Source of the DNA: Parachlamydiales bacterium
Lineage (GTDB): Bacteria; Chlamydiota; Chlamydiia; Chlamydiales; JAJFMK01
Assembly (NCBI GenBank): GCA_020050175.1
Contig: JAGVKY010000070.1
Coordinates: forward strand, 1 to 5,476
Reading direction: 5' to 3'
Length of the DNA stretch: 5,476 bases
In this document: positions 5,354-5,476 of the stretch, one piece after another
Position numbering within the stretch: position 1 is the first letter of the stretch
How the letters are laid out: every line of letters begins with the position of its first letter
Translations under genes and position numbers: made by a program
The notes under the pieces: generated by a model
The model's database searches: none
What the model was told of the DNA's origin: nothing
The model's input: only the letters and a program-made list of their open reading frames with translations

Positions 5354-5476
5354 TTACTGAGAAAGATAAAGGGGAAGGTCGAGTTCTTTTTCTTTTTTGG
5401 CGACAAAGATGGCGCAGATGGCATCGCCAGCTACATTAAGAACGGTAGCTCCCATTTCTCTTAAACGGTCAACGCC
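5354..5476 (-). CDS. Dicarboxylate/amino acid:cation symporter, C-terminal end (cut by window edge)
   Basis: Only the last 40 codons are inside the window, ending at the TAA at 5354. The fragment GVDRLREMGATVLNVAGDAI leads into CAIFVAKKEKELD. This matches the end of the DAACS family (GltP/GltT/DctA/GltPh type), where a DR...N-V-x-GD motif in the last transmembrane helix forms part of the substrate and sodium site, followed by VAKxE and a short charged tail. The protein is an inner-membrane transporter for glutamate, aspartate or C4-dicarboxylates. The substrate cannot be read from this piece. The stop is 48 bp from the antitoxin start on the same strand, and no terminator is visible between them, so readthrough transcription into the toxin-antitoxin operon is possible. 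Confidence 0.82.
   Translation of the reverse strand, partial: GVDRLREMGATVLNVAGDAICAIFVAKKEKELDLPLYLSQ

Overview
The window reads as a compact stretch of chromosome from a Gram-negative, probably host-associated bacterium of moderately low GC. The best guess is an environmental (amoeba- or arthropod-associated) member of the Chlamydiota. The main support is the KdsD/KpsF protein: its second half (NHPRGQIG, CGCLLVV, GIFTDGDLRRSL and HGGAVLSRSL) resembles, from memory, chlamydial KpsF more than the proteobacterial enzyme. An isocitrate dehydrogenase with a long C-terminal extension would fit environmental chlamydiae, because the pathogenic Chlamydia lack this enzyme. The assignment is inference, not proof.

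Layout from left to right: (1) the N-terminal end of a HAD-superfamily phosphatase on the minus strand, cut by the window edge. (2) A divergent plus-strand run of three tightly packed genes: a UDP-glucuronate 4-epimerase-like sugar-nucleotide epimerase, a small one-hairpin membrane protein of unknown function overlapping it by 11 bp, and an M50 (site-2-protease-like) membrane metalloprotease with a TTG start. (3) kdsD on the minus strand, its 3' end overlapping the protease by 20 bp. (4) icd on the plus strand, divergent from kdsD across only 34 bp. (5) A minus-strand toxin-antitoxin locus: an intact ribbon-helix-helix antitoxin and a Doc/Fic toxin gene broken by an in-frame TAA. (6) The last 40 codons of a dicarboxylate/amino acid:cation symporter on the minus strand.

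Functionally, the epimerase and KdsD both point to envelope polysaccharide or LPS synthesis (UDP-galacturonate supply and the first step towards Kdo). Icd and the symporter point to the TCA cycle and uptake of C4-dicarboxylates or glutamate. The toxin-antitoxin pair looks like an accessory insertion between icd and the symporter that is now decaying.

The most notable observation is that decay. The toxin frame resumes perfectly after the stop with recognisable Doc C-terminal sequence (about 53 more codons), so this is a nonsense-mutated toxin, not a short one. The usual catalytic His of the Fic/Doc motif is also Arg. I see no convincing evidence of a wholly new system. There is no stretch over 300 bases without a gene.
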